The notes beneath the pieces were generated by a model, which was not told where the DNA came from, searched no databases, and worked only from the letters and a program-made list of their open reading frames with translations. This document shows positions 62,776 to 64,000 of a stretch of DNA of 64,000 bases, one piece after another (within the stretch, counting starts at the first letter, position 1; every line of letters begins with the position of its first letter). This DNA is from BQJD01 sp964350265. GTDB taxonomy: Bacteria > Pseudomonadota > Gammaproteobacteria > Arenicellales > CAJQKF01. Position numbers and translations under genes: made by a program. The stretch lies in NCBI GenBank assembly GCA_964350265.1, contig CAYGJZ010000006.1, forward strand, positions 1 through 64,000. Direction: 5' to 3'.

Positions 62776-63903
62776 ATGAGCAACGTCGACCGCAATCCGC
62801 CAGCAGCGGTGGAACCGGACTCCGTCGCCGAGGGAACACCACTGCGCGACAAGGCCATGTTGATCCGCTCGCTGTCGCTGACCGGCATCTTCGTGCTGAT
62901 GGTGCTGTACACCATGTACTTCGCCGCCTCGTTGATCCTGCCGATCACCCTGGCGTTGCTGCTCAACCTGGTGCTCTCGCCGATCTGCCGTTTCATGGTT
63001 TCCCTGCGCGTCCCGCTGACGCTGGCCGCCCTGGTGGTGATGCTGTCGTTCACGGCGACCCTGGCGGCGGGTGTGTATGCCTTTGCCGCGCCGGCGGCGG
63101 AGTGGATGGAGACGTTGCCGTCTGAACTGCGTCGGCTGGAGTACAAGCTGGCCTGGGTCAAGGAGCCGATCCGCAAGGTGCAGGAAACCAAGGAGCAGGT
63201 GGACCGCATCACCAACGTCGAGGGCGACGGCGACAGCGAGAGCAGCAGCGGCGAAGGCGGCACCTTCAGCCTGGTTGACTCGGTGCTCACGCGTACCCCG
63301 GACATGGTGTTCGGCATTTCGGTGATGCTGATCCTGCTGTTCTTCCTGCTCGCCTCCGGGGACGCCTTCCTCAACAAGATGGTGCAGATCACGCCGTCGT
63401 TGAAGGACAAGAAGCGCGTGGTGGAAACGGCTCGCGACATCCAGCGGCATGTCTCGGTCTACCTCGGCACCATTACCCTGATCAACATCGGCATCGGCCT
63501 GGTGGTGGCGGCGGCGATGTTCCTGCTTGGCATGCCCAACCCGTTGCTGTGGGGGGCCATGCTCACGGTGCTGAACTTCATCCCCTATCTCGGCGCGCTG
63601 GTCTGCATCGGGGTAGTGGCCTTCGTCAGCCTGCTGACCTTCGACACGCCGGGGCAGGTGCTGTTGCCGCCGGCGGTGATCTTCGTCGTGAACGTGCTCG
63701 AGGGGCAGTTCATCACCCCGATCCTGGCCGGTCGCCGGCTGTCGCTGAGCCCGGTGGCGGTCTTCCTGTCGCTGGTGGTGCTGGGCTGGATCTGGGGCGC
63801 CATCGGCGTGCTCATCGCCGTGCCCGTGCTGGTGACGGTACGCCTGGTCTGCGAACATATCGAGCCGCTGGCGCCGGTTGCCACCTTCCTGCGACGTCAC
63901 TGA
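62776..63903 (+). CDS. AI-2E family transporter (PerM/YdiK-like permease)
   Basis: A 375-aa membrane protein with about seven to eight hydrophobic segments. Family motifs are LALLLNLVLSPICRFM, LLFFLLASGDAFLNKMVQ, RHVSVYLGTITLINIGIG, NFIPYLGALV and NVLEGQFITPILAGRRLSLS. A short acidic, Ser/Gly-rich loop (GDGDSESSSGEGG) sits after the first domain. The transported compound is not known despite the family name. Confidence 0.9.
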   Translation: MSNVDRNPPAAVEPDSVAEGTPLRDKAMLIRSLSLTGIFVLMVLYTMYFAASLILPITLALLLNLVLSPICRFMVSLRVPLTLAALVVMLSFTATLAAGVYAFAAPAAEWMETLPSELRRLEYKLAWVKEPIRKVQETKEQVDRITNVEGDGDSESSSGEGGTFSLVDSVLTRTPDMVFGISVMLILLFFLLASGDAFLNKMVQITPSLKDKKRVVETARDIQRHVSVYLGTITLINIGIGLVVAAAMFLLGMPNPLLWGAMLTVLNFIPYLGALVCIGVVAFVSLLTFDTPGQVLLPPAVIFVVNVLEGQFITPILAGRRLSLSPVAVFLSLVVLGWIWGAIGVLIAVPVLVTVRLVCEHIEPLAPVATFLRRH

Positions 63904-63932
63904 ATGCCATCCCGTACCTTGATCCTGCTGCC

Positions 63933-64000
63933 ATGAACACACCCGCCGACCAACTTCGCCGGCTGCTTGCCGAACCCGGCTGCCTGACCATGCCCTGCTG
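63933..64000 (+). CDS. Start of an isocitrate lyase/PEP mutase-family gene
   Basis: Only the first 22 codons are in the window (starting MNTPADQLRRLLAEPG, then CLTMPCC). The LRRLLAEPG-x-x-x-MP pattern resembles the N-terminus of PEP phosphomutase-superfamily lyases (PrpB/oxaloacetate decarboxylase type). Tentative because so little is visible. Confidence 0.5.
   Translation, partial: MNTPADQLRRLLAEPGCLTMPC

Overview
The window is a GC-rich, densely coding stretch of a chromosome from a sulfur-oxidising, CO2-fixing gammaproteobacterium. The closest gene-order resemblance I can recall is to purple sulfur bacteria and their chemolithotrophic relatives (Chromatiales/Ectothiorhodospiraceae type). 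That placement rests on gene content and order (oxidative dsr operon with dsrL and dsrEFH, soxXYZA, Calvin-cycle enzymes, PilJ/ChpA, UbiK, PpsA/PpsR, GluQ), not on a phylogeny. Three runs of exactly 100 N show it is a draft or metagenome scaffold.

Layout. 1-5.8 kb: end of a type IV pilus chemosensory cluster (pilJ 3' end, chpA/pilL kinase). 5.9-12.4 kb: an inositol-monophosphatase-family gene, then tkt-gap-pgk-fba, the reductive pentose phosphate block. 12.4-15.8 kb: a prolyl-hydroxylase-like oxygenase, a minus-strand sulfur-trafficking group (tusA, dsrE2, a 72-aa protein) with a good sigma70-type promoter, and a BepA-like periplasmic protease. 16.0-18.4 kb: soxXYZA closed by an intrinsic terminator; soxB and soxCD are not in the window. 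18.4-22.1 kb: an accessory region of small unknown proteins, two Fe(II)/2-oxoglutarate oxygenases and a stand-alone Cas6/Cmx6-like protein with no CRISPR array. 22.1-35.0 kb: the full dsrABEFHCMKLJOPNR operon. 35.2-38.9 kb: rimK, an aspartoacylase-like gene, a Cys/Met-metabolism PLP enzyme (gapped) and a HAD phosphatase. 38.9-58.8 kb: mostly housekeeping genes (radical SAM protein, K+ channel, GST, ubiK, ettA, ppsA/ppsR, rimO, prfC, SleB-like hydrolase, cytochrome c5, gluQ, M18 peptidase, ttcA, AsmA-like protein, thioesterase, GNAT). 58.9-64 kb: a TRAP transporter (P, Q, M), a holin-like/DUF883 pair, an AI-2E-type permease and the start of a PEP-mutase-family gene.

How it fits together. Thiosulfate would be bound by SoxAX and carried on SoxYZ. 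With no SoxCD here, the sulfane sulfur would be expected to pass to stored or persulfidic sulfur, be relayed by TusA/DsrE2 and DsrEFH to DsrC, and be oxidised to sulfite by DsrAB. DsrMKJOP links DsrC to the quinone pool and DsrL to pyridine nucleotide. The Calvin block and PpsA/PpsR use the resulting reductant and energy for carbon assimilation. This is inference from known pathways.

Points most worth a second look: the false N-gap in dsrC (a 55-bp exact repeat flanks it, and collapsing it restores a perfect 110-aa gene); the orphan Cas6/Cmx6-like gene in a tight three-gene unit next to dsr; a 69-aa protein with a near-complete anti-Shine-Dalgarno match; and a perfect TATTCC-CAAC-GGAATA inverted repeat upstream of dsrA.
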